From contig JAQXDW010000039.1 in NCBI GenBank assembly GCA_029251165.1, forward strand, positions 1-64,000: a stretch of 64,000 nucleotides of DNA, in the 5' to 3' direction. A model generated the notes under the pieces. It worked only from the letters and a program-made list of their open reading frames with translations. It made no database searches and was not told the origin of the DNA. The position numbers were made by a program, and so were the translations under genes. Positions 28,838-39,652 of the stretch are shown piece after piece (position 1 is the stretch's first letter; each line of letters begins with the position of its first letter). Source of the DNA: Myxococcota bacterium (GTDB lineage Bacteria > Myxococcota_A > UBA796).

Positions 28838-31800
28838 GTGCACCGCGTCTGGATGGATCAGGGCGGCACGTTCACCGACGTGGTGTCCCTCCGAGACGGC
28901 ATCCTCACCGTCCGCAAGGTGCTCTCCGATCAGGCTGATCTGCTGGTGCTGGGAGAAGGCTCCACGACGCGGCGCGGAACCACGGTCGCGACCAACGCGC
29001 TGCTCGAGCGGCAGGGCGCACCGACGCTGCTGCTGACCAACCGTGGCCTCACCGACCTCTCCGTCATCGGTGATCAGACCCGCCCCGACCTGTTCGACCT
29101 CAACATCACCCGCCCGCCGCCCCTGGAGCGCGCCGTGGTGGCGGTCGATGGACGCATCGCGGCAGACGGAACCGTGCTGGAGCCGGCGCGCGTGGATGCG
29201 ACGGCGCTGGCGCGGTGGCGGGCGGACGGGGTCATCGCGGTGGCGGTGGTGCTGCTGCACGGTCCGCTGGCCCCCGAGGAGGAGGAGCGGATCGGCGCGC
29301 AGTGTGCTGCCGCAGGCTTCGAGACGGTGGTGCTCGGTCACGAGGTCGCCCCCTCTCGCGGCTTCCTGCCCCGGCTGCGCACCGCCCTGGCCGATGCTGC
29401 GCTCTCCCCGCTGCTGCCCCGAGCGCCCGGCCACTACATGCGCTCCGACGGCGGACTGGCGCACGAAGATGGCGACGGCGGGGGCACGTGGCGGGGGCGG
29501 GATGCCGTCCTCTCTGGACCGGCTGGCGGGGTGATCGCCACCGCAGCGCTGTGCCGCGAGGCGGAGATCACCGCAGCATTTGGGCTGGACATGGGCGGAA
29601 CGAGTGCTGATGTCTGTCGGGTGGCTGGGGCACCGGAGCGGGTCGCGGCGGTGACCGTGGGTGACTGGACCCTTCGGACTCCGGCAGTTCGTCTGGACAC
29701 CGTCGCAGCCGGCGGAGGAAGCCTGCTGTCGGTGCAGGGTGGGGTGTTCGCGGTCGGCCCTCGAAGCGCCGGCTCGGATCCAGGACCAGCCGCGTACGGA
29801 CGCGGTGGACCAGCGACAGTGACCGACTGCGAGGCCGCGCTCGGACGACTCCCAGACTTCCCCCCGGTCTGCGGCCCTGCCCGAGACGCACCGCTCGACC
29901 GCGATGCTGCACGAAAGGCCCTCGCCGCGCTCTCCCCCCACACACCGATCGAGATGATCGCCGCCGGCTTCCAGGCGGTCGCTGCGGAGCACATGGCCCA
30001 AGCGATCCACAGGCTGGCTGCTGCGATGGGCGTCGATCCGTCGGGGCATGCTCTGGTGGCGTTTGGCGGTGCTGGACCAGGGCATGCCTGCGCGGTCGCC
30101 GAGCGACTGGGGGTGGAGACGATCCTGGTGCCGACGCTGGCGGGCGTGTTCTCTGCGGTCGGCATCGGGCTGGCATGCTCTCGGGCCGAGGCGATCGCTC
30201 CGGTGCGCGACGGCGACATCGACGGAGCGACCGCGGCGGCAATCAGACGCCTGCCGCTGGCAGGCAAGGTCTCCGCGCGTCTTGCGCTGCGGCACATCGG
30301 CACCAGCGAGCTGATCGAGGTTCCCCTGCCCTGCACGGATCCCGTCGCTGCGTTCATGGTCGCCCACCAAGCACGCTTCGGCTTCCAGCGTCCGGGTGTT
30401 GCGGTCGAGCCGGTCGAGGTCCGGGTGTCGGTGGAGGGCAGCGACGGCGGCAGCCTCTCTGACCTGCCCGTCCCTGCCGACGCGCGGAAGCCGCGGCAGG
30501 TCCGCGCCTGGTTCGACGGCTGGCGGATGGTGCCGCTGTGCCCCGCCGCTGCGGTGACCACCTTGGACGGTCCTGCACTGATTCAGGGCGCAGGCACTAC
30601 GATCGTGCTCGGGGCAGACTGGCGCGCTGTCGGGGAGCCGGGCTTCCTGAGGCTCACCCGGACGCGGCGACCGAGTCAACCCGCACCGCTCGACTTCCAC
30701 CCGGTCCACACCGCCGTCTTTGGAGCGCGGATCCAGGCCATCGCAGAGCGCATGGGAGAGCGGCTGGCTCGGCTGGCCCGATCGGTGAGCATCCGGCAGC
30801 GCCACGACTTCTCCTGCGCGGTGTTTGACGCGGACGGACAGCTCATCGCCAACGCTCCACACGTCCCCGTGCACCTCGGCGCGATGGGCGTGACGGTGCG
30901 GGACCTCATTGCTCGGCGGGGCGATCAGCTCGCGGCAGGGCAGGCCTGGGCGAGCAACGATCCCTACGCCGGGGGCAGCCACCTGCCCGACATCACGGTC
31001 ATCCGGCCCGTGCTCATCGACGGGACGCGGCTGGGCTTCGTCGCCGCTCGGGGCCACCACGTCGACGTCGGCGGGATTCAGCCCGGCTCGATGCCTCCCC
31101 ACGCCACCCACATCGACGAGGAGGGCCTCGTCTTGTCACAGGTCCTCATCTCCGACGGCGACCAGTTTCTCCCGCCGCCGCTGCCTGGATGCCGACAGCC
31201 CGATGAGGTCTGCGCCGATCTCGTCGCTCAGATCGCAGCCTGTGAGGCCGGAGCATCGCTGCTGTCCGCCCTCGCGGCAGAGCAATCCGCCGCAGTCGTC
31301 ACCGCGCAGCTCGCTCACCTGCTGACCCAGGCTGGCGCAGTGGTCGCCGCGCACCTCCCCCGCCTCGCCGGTACCCACACCGCCACTGAGATCCTCGACG
31401 ATGGCACGCCGCTCACCGTTACCCTCACAGTCTCCGGTCGCCGAGGGTCCCTCACGATCGATGCCCCACCCCACCCCGGAAACCTCAACGCCCCCCGCGC
31501 GGTCGCGGTCGCGGCGCTGCTGTACGTCTTCCGCTGCCTCGTCGACACCGACCTCCCGCTGAGCGAGGGTGCGCTGCGGCCGCTGAGCCTGACGGTCACC
31601 CCGGGCGGCCTGCTCGATCCCGTCTGGCCCGCTGCGGTCGCTGGCGGCAACGTCGAGACCAGCCAGCGACTCGTCGATGCCCTCCTCCGTGCGCTCGGCG
31701 CCCAGGCCGGCTCACAGGGCACCATGAACAACCTCACCGTCGGCACTCCGAGCGGCGCGTTCTACGAGACCATCGGCGGCGGCAGCGGAGCTGGACCCGG

Positions 31801-32215
31801 CTTTGATGGTGCGCATGCGGTTCAGGTCCACATGACCAACACCGCAGCGACCGACATCGAGGAGCTGGAGTCTGCGTTTCCGGTGCGCCTGGAGCGCTGG
31901 GAGCGGCGGACAGGGAGCGGCGGAGCCGGGCAGCAGCGGGGCGGAGATGGCTGCGTGCGGCAGTGGCAGTTCCTCGCACCCGCTCAGGTCGCGCTGCTGG
32001 CAGGACGGCGGGAGCAGGGAGCACCTGGCCTGGCGGGCGGTGAGGACGGCTCACCAGGATGCGACGAGCGGAACGTGGGCGGCGGCTGGGAGACCGCACC
32101 GCCAACCTGGGAGGCAAAGACTGGCGATCGGCTGCGGATCTCGACTCCGGGCGGGGGCGGATTCGGAGCCCCCCACACCAGGGAGACGCCACCAGGAGAA
32201 GCCGAGTCTCGCTGA
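28838..32215 (+). CDS. 5-oxoprolinase / hydantoinase, fused HyuA-HyuB type
   Basis: 1125 aa. An ATP-dependent hydrolase that opens cyclic amides, such as 5-oxoproline to glutamate, for reuse of glutathione breakdown products. The first ~560 residues are HyuA/ATPase: [29 protein letters not shown] and [20 protein letters not shown]. The rest is Hyu[61 protein letters not shown], and the C-terminal [17 protein letters not shown]. Fusion of both halves matches eukaryotic OPLAH, as in some bacterial homologues. GTG 28838 is taken as start; it lacks a clear ribosome site, but the preceding lipoprotein is 12 bp away. Confidence 0.93.
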   Translation: MHRVWMDQGGTFTDVVSLRDGILTVRKVLSDQADLLVLGEGSTTRRGTTVATNALLERQGAPTLLLTNRGLTDLSVIGDQTRPDLFDLNITRPPPLERAVVAVDGRIAADGTVLEPARVDATALARWRADGVIAVAVVLLHGPLAPEEEERIGAQCAAAGFETVVLGHEVAPSRGFLPRLRTALADAALSPLLPRAPGHYMRSDGGLAHEDGDGGGTWRGRDAVLSGPAGGVIATAALCREAEITAAFGLDMGGTSADVCRVAGAPERVAAVTVGDWTLRTPAVRLDTVAAGGGSLLSVQGGVFAVGPRSAGSDPGPAAYGRGGPATVTDCEAALGRLPDFPPVCGPARDAPLDRDAARKALAALSPHTPIEMIAAGFQAVAAEHMAQAIHRLAAAMGVDPSGHALVAFGGAGPGHACAVAERLGVETILVPTLAGVFSAVGIGLACSRAEAIAPVRDGDIDGATAAAIRRLPLAGKVSARLALRHIGTSELIEVPLPCTDPVAAFMVAHQARFGFQRPGVAVEPVEVRVSVEGSDGGSLSDLPVPADARKPRQVRAWFDGWRMVPLCPAAAVTTLDGPALIQGAGTTIVLGADWRAVGEPGFLRLTRTRRPSQPAPLDFHPVHTAVFGARIQAIAERMGERLARLARSVSIRQRHDFSCAVFDADGQLIANAPHVPVHLGAMGVTVRDLIARRGDQLAAGQAWASNDPYAGGSHLPDITVIRPVLIDGTRLGFVAARGHHVDVGGIQPGSMPPHATHIDEEGLVLSQVLISDGDQFLPPPLPGCRQPDEVCADLVAQIAACEAGASLLSALAAEQSAAVVTAQLAHLLTQAGAVVAAHLPRLAGTHTATEILDDGTPLTVTLTVSGRRGSLTIDAPPHPGNLNAPRAVAVAALLYVFRCLVDTDLPLSEGALRPLSLTVTPGGLLDPVWPAAVAGGNVETSQRLVDALLRALGAQAGSQGTMNNLTVGTPSGAFYETIGGGSGAGPGFDGAHAVQVHMTNTAATDIEELESAFPVRLERWERRTGSGGAGQQRGGDGCVRQWQFLAPAQVALLAGRREQGAPGLAGGEDGSPGCDERNVGGGWETAPPTWEAKTGDRLRISTPGGGGFGAPHTRETPPGEAESR

Positions 32216-32310
32216 CAGCAGTCACCGTCACTCATGACACCCCCTCCAGCAATCTCAGCAACTTAGCGCAGGCACATTCCCTGCATCTTCGCAGCGATGC
32301 GAGGTGAGGA

Positions 32311-34512
32311 ATGCGTCGACCGCTGGCATGGGGTGGACTGGCGATGTGGCTCGGGGTGCTGCTGGGAGGATGGTGTCCCGTCCCGGTGGACGCGCTGCTC
32401 GCCGGGGTGTGGTTTATGGGTGCGCTGGCCTTAGCCGGGAGAAGGTGGCGTGGAGCGGCGCTGGCGTGGCCCGTCGGGATGCTGCTCGCCGGGGCAGGGG
32501 CAGTCGCGATTCAGCCCGCGCCCCCCCACCTACCAGACCGCGCGACGGTACAGGGTGTGGCGGTGAGTGCCTCCGGACTGCTGGTGACCGCCCGCACCGA
32601 TGCCGGAACCCTGCGCCTCCAGTTCTCCGGCGAGGTCCCCGAAGTCGGATCTCAATTCGCCGCCTGGACCCAACCTGGCCGACCCTATCCCCAGCTCCCC
32701 GGTTCATTCCCCGCTCTGACCGCCGACCGCCAAGTTCGGCGATGGGTCGCCCTCAACGCCATGCCGCCCGATCCGCGCCTCGAGCGGTTCGATCTCGTTG
32801 CACACGGCGGGCTCCTGCGTGCCTTCGCGACCGGACAGCGTGGCGGGATCGAGGAAGCGACCGCCGAGCTCCTGCGCCGCACCGGCACCGCACACCTGCT
32901 GGCGATCAGCGGACTGCACATCGGCCTGATCGCAGCGATGGGGTGGGCGGCAGGCTGGCTGCTGGCCCGTCCGCTGGTCTTCCTGCGCACACCCTGGCCG
33001 GCTCGGCTCGCCCCAGCACTCACCGCGCTGACGGCGGCATGTGCCTATGGGAACCTGGTCGGCTGGCCGGTCTCTGCACGACGAGCCGCAGTGATGGTCG
33101 GGCTGGCCTGTGCCGGACGGCTGCTGGCCCGTGCCGTCGACGCCTGGAGCCTCCTCGGTGGAGCAGCAGTCGCCGTGCTGGGAATGGATCCCGAGCAGGC
33201 TGTGCAGCCCGGGGCGCTGATGTCGTTCGGAGCAGTCGCCGGGATCCTGTGGTGGTCACCAGCGATCACCCGACTCGTTCCACCAGACACCCCGCGGTGG
33301 CTCTCTCGGATTGCGACCTCGCTGGGCGCCTCGCTGGGCGCAACTCTTGGAACCCTGCCGGTGACGGCCTGGATCTTCCAGCAGCTCTCTCCCCTCACCT
33401 TGCTGACCAACCTCCTCGCCAGTCCACTGATTGCTGGGATCTCGGTGCCCTGCGCGCTGCTCGCGTCTCGGCTTCCCGAGCCCGCAGCCCTGCTCGCCCT
33501 CGCGGTCGCCGATGCCGCCGCGCAGGTCGGACTCGCCCTCCTCACCATCCTCGATGTTCCTCCCCTCTCTCCAGCCGTCGGCTTCCCCGGCGCGCTGGCC
33601 CTGGCTGCCCTCCTCCCGCTGCGCCGACACCCCGCAGCAGCGGCCCTCCTTGCGCTCATCGCCCTCTGCGTACGACCAGTCCCAGTCGGCCGACTCATCG
33701 TGACCTTTCTCTCCATCGGACAAGGAGACGCCGCCCTCATCGAGCATCCCGATGGACGGCGGTGGCTGGTTGATGGCGGACCGCCCTCCACTCGCACCAT
33801 CCGATACCTCCGGCGACGGGGCATCCGCACGCTTGACGCCGTCTTCCTCTCTCATCCCCACCCCGACCACTCCGGCGGACTCCAGGCGGTGATGGAAGGC
33901 ATCACGGTCGATGCATTCTGGACCCCGCGTCCTCCAGAGCACGACGAGATCAGCTACCGGCGGCTGTGGCTCGCGGTGTTTCGTGCCGGTGCGACCGTCC
34001 ACACTCCCGGTGATCCTGGCGCAGACATTCTCCACCCACTGGCCGACTGGTCCCCGCGCCGAAGCAGCCGTCGGGTCAACGAACAGAGCCTCGTCCTCAG
34101 CGTCACCCATGGGGAGCACCGGTTCCTGTTCACCGGCGACATCGAGGAAGAGGCGGAGGCAGCGCTCGCCCCGCGAGTCGGGAAGGCAACCGTCGTGAAG
34201 GTCGCCCACCACGGCTCCGCCAGCTCCTCCTCCTCAGCACTCATCGCAGCCGCAGACCCCGACTGGGCGGTGATCTCTTGTGGACAAGACAATCGCTTCC
34301 GACACCCCCGCGATGAAGTCCTCGGCCGCTGGCACGGTGCCGCCATCGCCCGGACCGATCGAGACGGAACCGTTGAGTTCAGCTCCAACGGCACGGCGCT
34401 GACGGTGCGGGCCTGGAGAGCCGGCGAGGGCTGGCGAGGGCTGGACGGACGACAGATGATGTCAGCCCCCCCCGGAGACCTCCACAGCGACAATCAAGTG
34501 GTCGAGCCTTGA
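32311..34512 (+). CDS. comEC: ComEC/Rec2 family DNA uptake channel
   Basis: 733 aa. An inner-membrane channel that carries single-stranded DNA into the cell during natural transformation. The N-terminal third has membrane helices and an OB-like periplasmic domain. The Competence domain (~190-430) is polytopic, with TGTAHLLAISGLHIGLIAA, a highly conserved segment. The C-terminal ~270 residues are a metallo-beta-lactamase domain: SHPHPDHSGG (HxHxDH), FLFTGDIEEEAE and KVAHHGSASSSS, with SCGQDNRFRHP. The metal site is complete, so nuclease activity is plausible. ATG 32311 has AGGTGAGG ahead. No comEA or pilus genes are in this window. Confidence 0.94.
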   Translation: MRRPLAWGGLAMWLGVLLGGWCPVPVDALLAGVWFMGALALAGRRWRGAALAWPVGMLLAGAGAVAIQPAPPHLPDRATVQGVAVSASGLLVTARTDAGTLRLQFSGEVPEVGSQFAAWTQPGRPYPQLPGSFPALTADRQVRRWVALNAMPPDPRLERFDLVAHGGLLRAFATGQRGGIEEATAELLRRTGTAHLLAISGLHIGLIAAMGWAAGWLLARPLVFLRTPWPARLAPALTALTAACAYGNLVGWPVSARRAAVMVGLACAGRLLARAVDAWSLLGGAAVAVLGMDPEQAVQPGALMSFGAVAGILWWSPAITRLVPPDTPRWLSRIATSLGASLGATLGTLPVTAWIFQQLSPLTLLTNLLASPLIAGISVPCALLASRLPEPAALLALAVADAAAQVGLALLTILDVPPLSPAVGFPGALALAALLPLRRHPAAAALLALIALCVRPVPVGRLIVTFLSIGQGDAALIEHPDGRRWLVDGGPPSTRTIRYLRRRGIRTLDAVFLSHPHPDHSGGLQAVMEGITVDAFWTPRPPEHDEISYRRLWLAVFRAGATVHTPGDPGADILHPLADWSPRRSSRRVNEQSLVLSVTHGEHRFLFTGDIEEEAEAALAPRVGKATVVKVAHHGSASSSSSALIAAADPDWAVISCGQDNRFRHPRDEVLGRWHGAAIARTDRDGTVEFSSNGTALTVRAWRAGEGWRGLDGRQMMSAPPGDLHSDNQVVEP

Positions 34513-34527
34513 TCCGACGCGTCTCCC

Positions 34528-34552
34528 AAACCTGACGCTTACGTTAAGGTTT
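34528..34552. promoter_or_regulatory. Upstream operator half of the isc regulator: imperfect palindrome overlapping -35
   Basis: A 25-bp imperfect inverted repeat, AAACCTGACG ... CGTTAAGGTTT, whose right arm runs into TTGACA at 34551-34556. The CCTGACG and GTTAAGG arms match those of the perfect palindrome 31 bp downstream with small changes, so the two look like paired sites for one dimeric regulator, most simply the MerR protein encoded next. Confidence 0.7.
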
Positions 34553-34579
34553 GACACCCATATCAGTGGCGGGTAGATC
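34551..34579 (+). promoter_or_regulatory. Likely sigma-70-type promoter for the MerR-isc operon
   Basis: TTGACA (34551-34556) is followed after 17 bp by TAGATC (34574-34579), a 4/6 match to the -10 consensus. Transcription would start at about 34586, inside the downstream palindrome. Unlike typical MerR promoters the spacer is the normal 17 bp, so the regulator may repress by blocking, not by untwisting the DNA. The hexamers are seen; the mode is inference. Confidence 0.55.
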
Positions 34580-34582
34580 CCA

Positions 34583-34604
34583 ACCCTGACGTTAACGTCA
34601 GGGT
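34583..34604. promoter_or_regulatory. Downstream operator: perfect 22-bp palindrome before the MerR gene
   Basis: A perfect 22-bp palindrome whose inner 18 bases read CCTGACGTTAACGTCAGG. It strongly resembles in length and shape the SoxR-family operator (CCTCAAGTTAACTTGAGG). It begins near the predicted transcription start and ends 14 bp before the GTG start codon, so bound protein would cover the start site and leader. It is not a coding repeat. Confidence 0.8.
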
Positions 34605-34618
34605 CAAGCAGGAACGCC

Positions 34619-35104
34619 GTGTCCACCAACCTCAACACCCGACTGCTTCGCGTCGGAGAGCTAGCTCGCCGGGTCAACAAGACCACCCGTGCGCTGCGGT
34701 TCTACGAGGAGATGGACCTGCTCGCCCCGGTACAGCGTACAGCCGGCGGCTTTCGCCTCTACCACCCCGACACGCTCACCAGAATCCAGTGGATCGATCG
34801 GCTACAAGAGCTGGGGTTCTCTCTCAGCGACATACGAGGTTTCCTGGAGACCTTCCGCGGCGAGCCCCATGGTCCCGCCGCGATGGAGCAGCTCCGAAGC
34901 TTCTACACTGAGAAGCTGTCTGAGACCCGTGCTGCTGTCGCCAGGCTCAAGAGCCTGGAGTCCGACCTGCAGCACAGCCTGACCTACCTGGAGGGGTGCC
35001 ACTCCTGCGCACCGGCCACTCTCCGATCTGCCTGCCATTCCTGCAATGAAGAGCACGAAAACGACGCGCCGGCCATGGTGTCTGCCGTCGCCTCTCCGAT
35101 CTGA
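34619..35104 (+). CDS. MerR-family regulator with C-terminal CxxC-CxxC cluster, heading the isc operon
   Basis: 161 aa. The N-terminal winged helix is typical of Mer[21 protein letters not shown] with [20 protein letters not shown], then the dimerising coiled coil (~75-120). The C-terminal end carries Cys127, Cys130, Cys139 and Cys142 in [17 protein letters not shown], a Cys4 set that could hold a [2Fe-2S] cluster, as SoxR does in its own Cys pattern, or a metal. The next gene is iscS, 16 bp downstream. In proteobacteria the isc operon is controlled by IscR, an Rrf2 protein; none is present here, so this MerR protein is the likely replacement. GTG 34619 has AGGA upstream. Two palindromes lie just ahead of it. 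The cluster and regulatory role are inferred. Confidence 0.88.
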   Translation: MSTNLNTRLLRVGELARRVNKTTRALRFYEEMDLLAPVQRTAGGFRLYHPDTLTRIQWIDRLQELGFSLSDIRGFLETFRGEPHGPAAMEQLRSFYTEKLSETRAAVARLKSLESDLQHSLTYLEGCHSCAPATLRSACHSCNEEHENDAPAMVSAVASPI

Positions 35105-35120
35105 GGTTTATACCAAGCCC

Positions 35121-36344
35121 ATGTCTGTCAAGACCCCAATCTACCTCGATAACCACGCCACTACCCCCTGCGACCCGCGGGTGGTTGATGCGATGGTCCC
35201 TTTCCTGACCAGCACCTACGGCAACGCCGCCAGTCGCAACCACAGCTTCGGCCGGGAGGCCAAGGAAGCTGTCGAGATCGCACGTCAGGAAGTCGCCGAC
35301 CTCATCGGCGCCTCTGCCAAGGAGATCGTCTTCACCTCCGGGGCCACCGAGTCCGACAACCTCGCGCTCAAGGGTGTCGCTCGGTACAACCACAAGAAAG
35401 GCAAGCACCTCATCACGCCGCTCACCGAGCACAAGGCGATCCTCGACTCCTGTCATGCGCTGGAGCAAGAGGGCTTCGAGGTCACCTTCCTCGGTGTCGA
35501 CTCAGAAGGGCTCATCAGCCTCGACGAGCTTCGCGCTGCCATCCGGCCAGACACCATCCTCGTCTCGGTGATGTTCGGCAACAATGAGATCGGTGTTCTT
35601 CAGCCCATCGCAGAGATCGGCGCGCTGTGTCGTGAGAAGGGCGTCCTGTTCCACTGCGATGCGGTCCAGGCCCTCGGACGGGTGCCGATCGACGTCAAGT
35701 CGATGAAGATCGACCTGCTCTCCATCTCCGCGCACAAGATGTACGGCCCCAAGGGCATCGGCGCGCTGTACGTGCGCCGCGGCCGGCCGCGCATTCGGCT
35801 CAGCCCGATGATCGACGGCGGCGGCCACGAGCGCGGCATGCGGTCGGGCACCCTCGCAGTACACCAGATCGTCGGCCTCGGAAAGTCGGCCCTGTATGCG
35901 AAGGAGGACCTCGACACCGGCAAGATCAACGAGGTCCGTCGGCTCCGTGACCGCCTCTGGGCTGGCATCGAAGCAGAGCTCGACGAGCTGGTCATCAACG
36001 GCTCTTGGGAGCACCGGCTGCCCAACAACCTCAACGTCAGCTTCGCCTACGTCGAGGGCGAGTCGATGATGATGGGCATCAAGGACATCGCCTGCTCCTC
36101 CGGCTCAGCCTGCACCTCGGCCAGCCTGGAGCCCAGCTACGTGCTTCGCGCCATGGGCGTCGATGTCGAGCTCGCTCACTCCTCCATCCGCTTCGGCGTC
36201 GGTCGCTTCACCACCGAGGAGGAGATTGACTTCACCATCGGTCGCGTCATCGAGACCGTCAAGAAGCTCCGCGACATGAGCCCGCTGTACGAGATGGTCA
36301 AGGAAGGCATCGACCTCAAGACGGTCAGCTGGGTCGCACACTAA
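35121..36344 (+). CDS. iscS: Cysteine desulfurase IscS
   Basis: 407 aa. A PLP enzyme that takes sulfur from cysteine and passes it as persulfide to the scaffold IscU. Motifs: [40 protein letters not shown], the PLP lysine in [17 protein letters not shown], and the long mobile loop with the active Cys in [18 protein letters not shown], marking the group I (IscS/NifS) class. I use ATG 35121; the 25 upstream codons in frame overlap the end of the regulator gene and are not conserved-looking. The operon order iscS-iscU-iscA-hscB-hscA is the classical one without fdx or iscX. About 70 bp separate it from iscU. Confidence 0.97.
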   Translation: MSVKTPIYLDNHATTPCDPRVVDAMVPFLTSTYGNAASRNHSFGREAKEAVEIARQEVADLIGASAKEIVFTSGATESDNLALKGVARYNHKKGKHLITPLTEHKAILDSCHALEQEGFEVTFLGVDSEGLISLDELRAAIRPDTILVSVMFGNNEIGVLQPIAEIGALCREKGVLFHCDAVQALGRVPIDVKSMKIDLLSISAHKMYGPKGIGALYVRRGRPRIRLSPMIDGGGHERGMRSGTLAVHQIVGLGKSALYAKEDLDTGKINEVRRLRDRLWAGIEAELDELVINGSWEHRLPNNLNVSFAYVEGESMMMGIKDIACSSGSACTSASLEPSYVLRAMGVDVELAHSSIRFGVGRFTTEEEIDFTIGRVIETVKKLRDMSPLYEMVKEGIDLKTVSWVAH

Positions 36345-36414
36345 TCTCCTCATTAAATGTCTCCTCATTAAATTCATCACGAACCACGAACACAAATTCT
36401 CAGGGAGCCGAACC

Positions 36415-36804
36415 ATGGGCTACAGCGACAAGGTCATCGACCACTACGAGAACCCCCAGAACGTCGGCAGCATGGACCGCAACGCTGAGGATGTCGGTAC
36501 CGGCCTCGTCGGCGCACCGGCCTGCGGCGACGTCATGAAGCTCCAGCTGAAGATCAGCGACGACGGCATCATCGAAGATGCCAAGTTCAAGACCTTCGGC
36601 TGCGGATCAGCCATTGCCTCAAGCTCTCTGGTCACAACCATGGTAAAAGGTCGCTCAATCGACGAGGCTGAGCAGATCGAGAACTCTGAGATTGCCCGGG
36701 AGCTGTCACTGCCCCCAGTCAAGATCCACTGCTCGGTTCTCGCCGAGGACGCGATCAAGGCAGCGATCGCGGATTACCGGAAGAAGAAGTCCAAGGAGGC
36801 ATAG
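36415..36804 (+). CDS. iscU: Iron-sulfur cluster scaffold IscU
   Basis: 129 aa. Cluster scaffold that receives sulfur from IscS and iron and passes the cluster on with HscAB help. The three ligand cysteines are Cys37 (GAPACGD), Cys63 (FGCGSA) and Cys106 (IHCSVLAED). Asp39 beside Cys37 is present, as is the LPPVK motif at 99-103, which the chaperone HscA recognises. The protein ends in lysines (RKKKSKEA). ATG 36415 has AGGGAG upstream. The whole set of residues argues for a functional protein. Only three bases separate its stop from iscA. Confidence 0.97.
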   Translation: MGYSDKVIDHYENPQNVGSMDRNAEDVGTGLVGAPACGDVMKLQLKISDDGIIEDAKFKTFGCGSAIASSSLVTTMVKGRSIDEAEQIENSEIARELSLPPVKIHCSVLAEDAIKAAIADYRKKKSKEA

Positions 36805-36807
36805 ACC

Positions 36808-37134
36808 ATGGCCATCTCCATCACCACAGGCGCACTGGAGCGGCTCTCCTCCCTCAAGAGGCGTCGTCAGACGCCTACTGCAGTGCTCCGGGTCGGGGTG
36901 CGTGGGGGCGGCTGCTCCGGTCTCTCTTACTTCATGGACCTCGTCGAAGGCCCCGAGCCCAAGGACAAGATCTTCTCCTTCGAGGGCCACCGCGTCGCCA
37001 TCGATCGAAAGAGCTACCTGTTCCTCAACGGCACCGAGATCGACTTCGAGAAGTCAATGAAGCGTACCGGGTTCACCTTCAACAACCCGCTCGCCTCTCG
37101 CTCCTGCTCCTGCGGAGAGTCGTTCACCCTGTAG
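36808..37134 (+). CDS. iscA: A-type iron-sulfur carrier IscA
   Basis: 108 aa. It carries [4Fe-4S] or [2Fe-2S] clusters to apo-proteins. The conserved Cys36 (GGGCSGLSY), Cys100 and Cys102 (SCSCGESF) make up the ligand set, with a typical YLFLNGTEIDFEK segment between. Three bases downstream of iscU, so co-translated. After it comes a strong hairpin (37171-37194) before hscB. Confidence 0.96.
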   Translation: MAISITTGALERLSSLKRRRQTPTAVLRVGVRGGGCSGLSYFMDLVEGPEPKDKIFSFEGHRVAIDRKSYLFLNGTEIDFEKSMKRTGFTFNNPLASRSCSCGESFTL

Positions 37135-37170
37135 CCAGGGTGATCAGAAGAAAGAGCTGAGCGATTCAGA

Positions 37171-37194
37171 GACAACCCCCATCTGGGGGTTGTC
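37171..37194 (+). terminator. Strong hairpin between iscA and hscB, possible attenuator or partial terminator
   Basis: The arms GACAACCCCC and GGGGGTTGTC form a perfect 10-bp stem with a 4-base ATCT loop. It is followed by TGGTGCTTT and then ATG of hscB nine bases later, so there is no real U-tract. In place of a full terminator it may lower expression of hscBA relative to iscSUA, or protect the upstream mRNA end. It also overlaps the region where the hscB ribosome site should be. Confidence 0.55.
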
Positions 37195-37203
37195 TGGTGC
37201 TTT

Positions 37204-37797
37204 ATGACTGAGCTTCGCGCCCAGAAAATCTCATCTCGCTGCTGGAAGTGTCGTGAGCCGGTCTCCGGCCCGATCTGCTCCAGCTGCGCGACCATCCGTC
37301 CTCCACCTCCGGATGCCGATCTGTTTGAGGTGCTGGCCTTTCCCCGGCGCTATTTCTTCGCGAAAGCTGCGTTGGACACGGCCTATCGAAAGGTCTCTCG
37401 TAAGGTCCACCCTGATCGCTATGCCCGAAAGTCTGCGGTCGAGCGTCGGATGAGCCTGCAGTGGACCGCCCTGGTCAACGAAGCGCGGCGCACCCTGCGA
37501 GATCCCATCGCCCGGGCACGCTACCTCGCCACCGGACTGACTGCAGCCCCAGAGGAAGGCGGCGTGCCGCTGGACTCGGACTTCTTAGAAGACATCTTTG
37601 ACATGCAGATGGAAGCTGCATCGGATCCCAGCGGCGTCTCTGGACGCGCCACCGAGCTGCGCGCGACCATCCTGACCGAGCTGGACGCCACCTTCACCCG
37701 CTGGGAAGCCGGCGAGGGTGACCTCTCAGCAGTCGCCGAGCGACTGGACCGACTCAAATACATCAACAACGTCATCAACCTCACCGCGACGGCCTGA
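37204..37797 (+). CDS. hscB: Co-chaperone HscB with N-terminal zinc-ribbon
   Basis: 197 aa, longer than the ~170 of E. coli HscB. Residues 13-28 hold Cys13, Cys16, Cys25 and Cys28, a four-cysteine knuckle likely binding zinc, as in eukaryotic HSC20 proteins; E. coli lacks it. The J-domain follows: LFEVLAFPRRYFF, then the HPD motif in VSRKVHPDRYARKS. The C-terminal three-helix bundle for IscU binding spans ~115-190. It recruits IscU to HscA and stimulates its ATPase. The start ATG 37204 sits right behind the hairpin and has no clear ribosome site. Confidence 0.93.
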   Translation: MTELRAQKISSRCWKCREPVSGPICSSCATIRPPPPDADLFEVLAFPRRYFFAKAALDTAYRKVSRKVHPDRYARKSAVERRMSLQWTALVNEARRTLRDPIARARYLATGLTAAPEEGGVPLDSDFLEDIFDMQMEAASDPSGVSGRATELRATILTELDATFTRWEAGEGDLSAVAERLDRLKYINNVINLTATA

Positions 37798-37815
37798 GCC
37801 GCGCTGGAGCCACCC

Positions 37816-39651
<1,836 letters not shown>

Positions 39652-39652
39652 G

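Noticed and set aside
28211..31111. Upstream extension of the small minus-strand protein into a 1111-codon frame
   Set aside because: It is antisense to the lipoprotein and fused oxoprolinase, full of Arg/Asp/Gly shadow residues, while the ATG at 28210 has a ribosome site and a signal-anchor.
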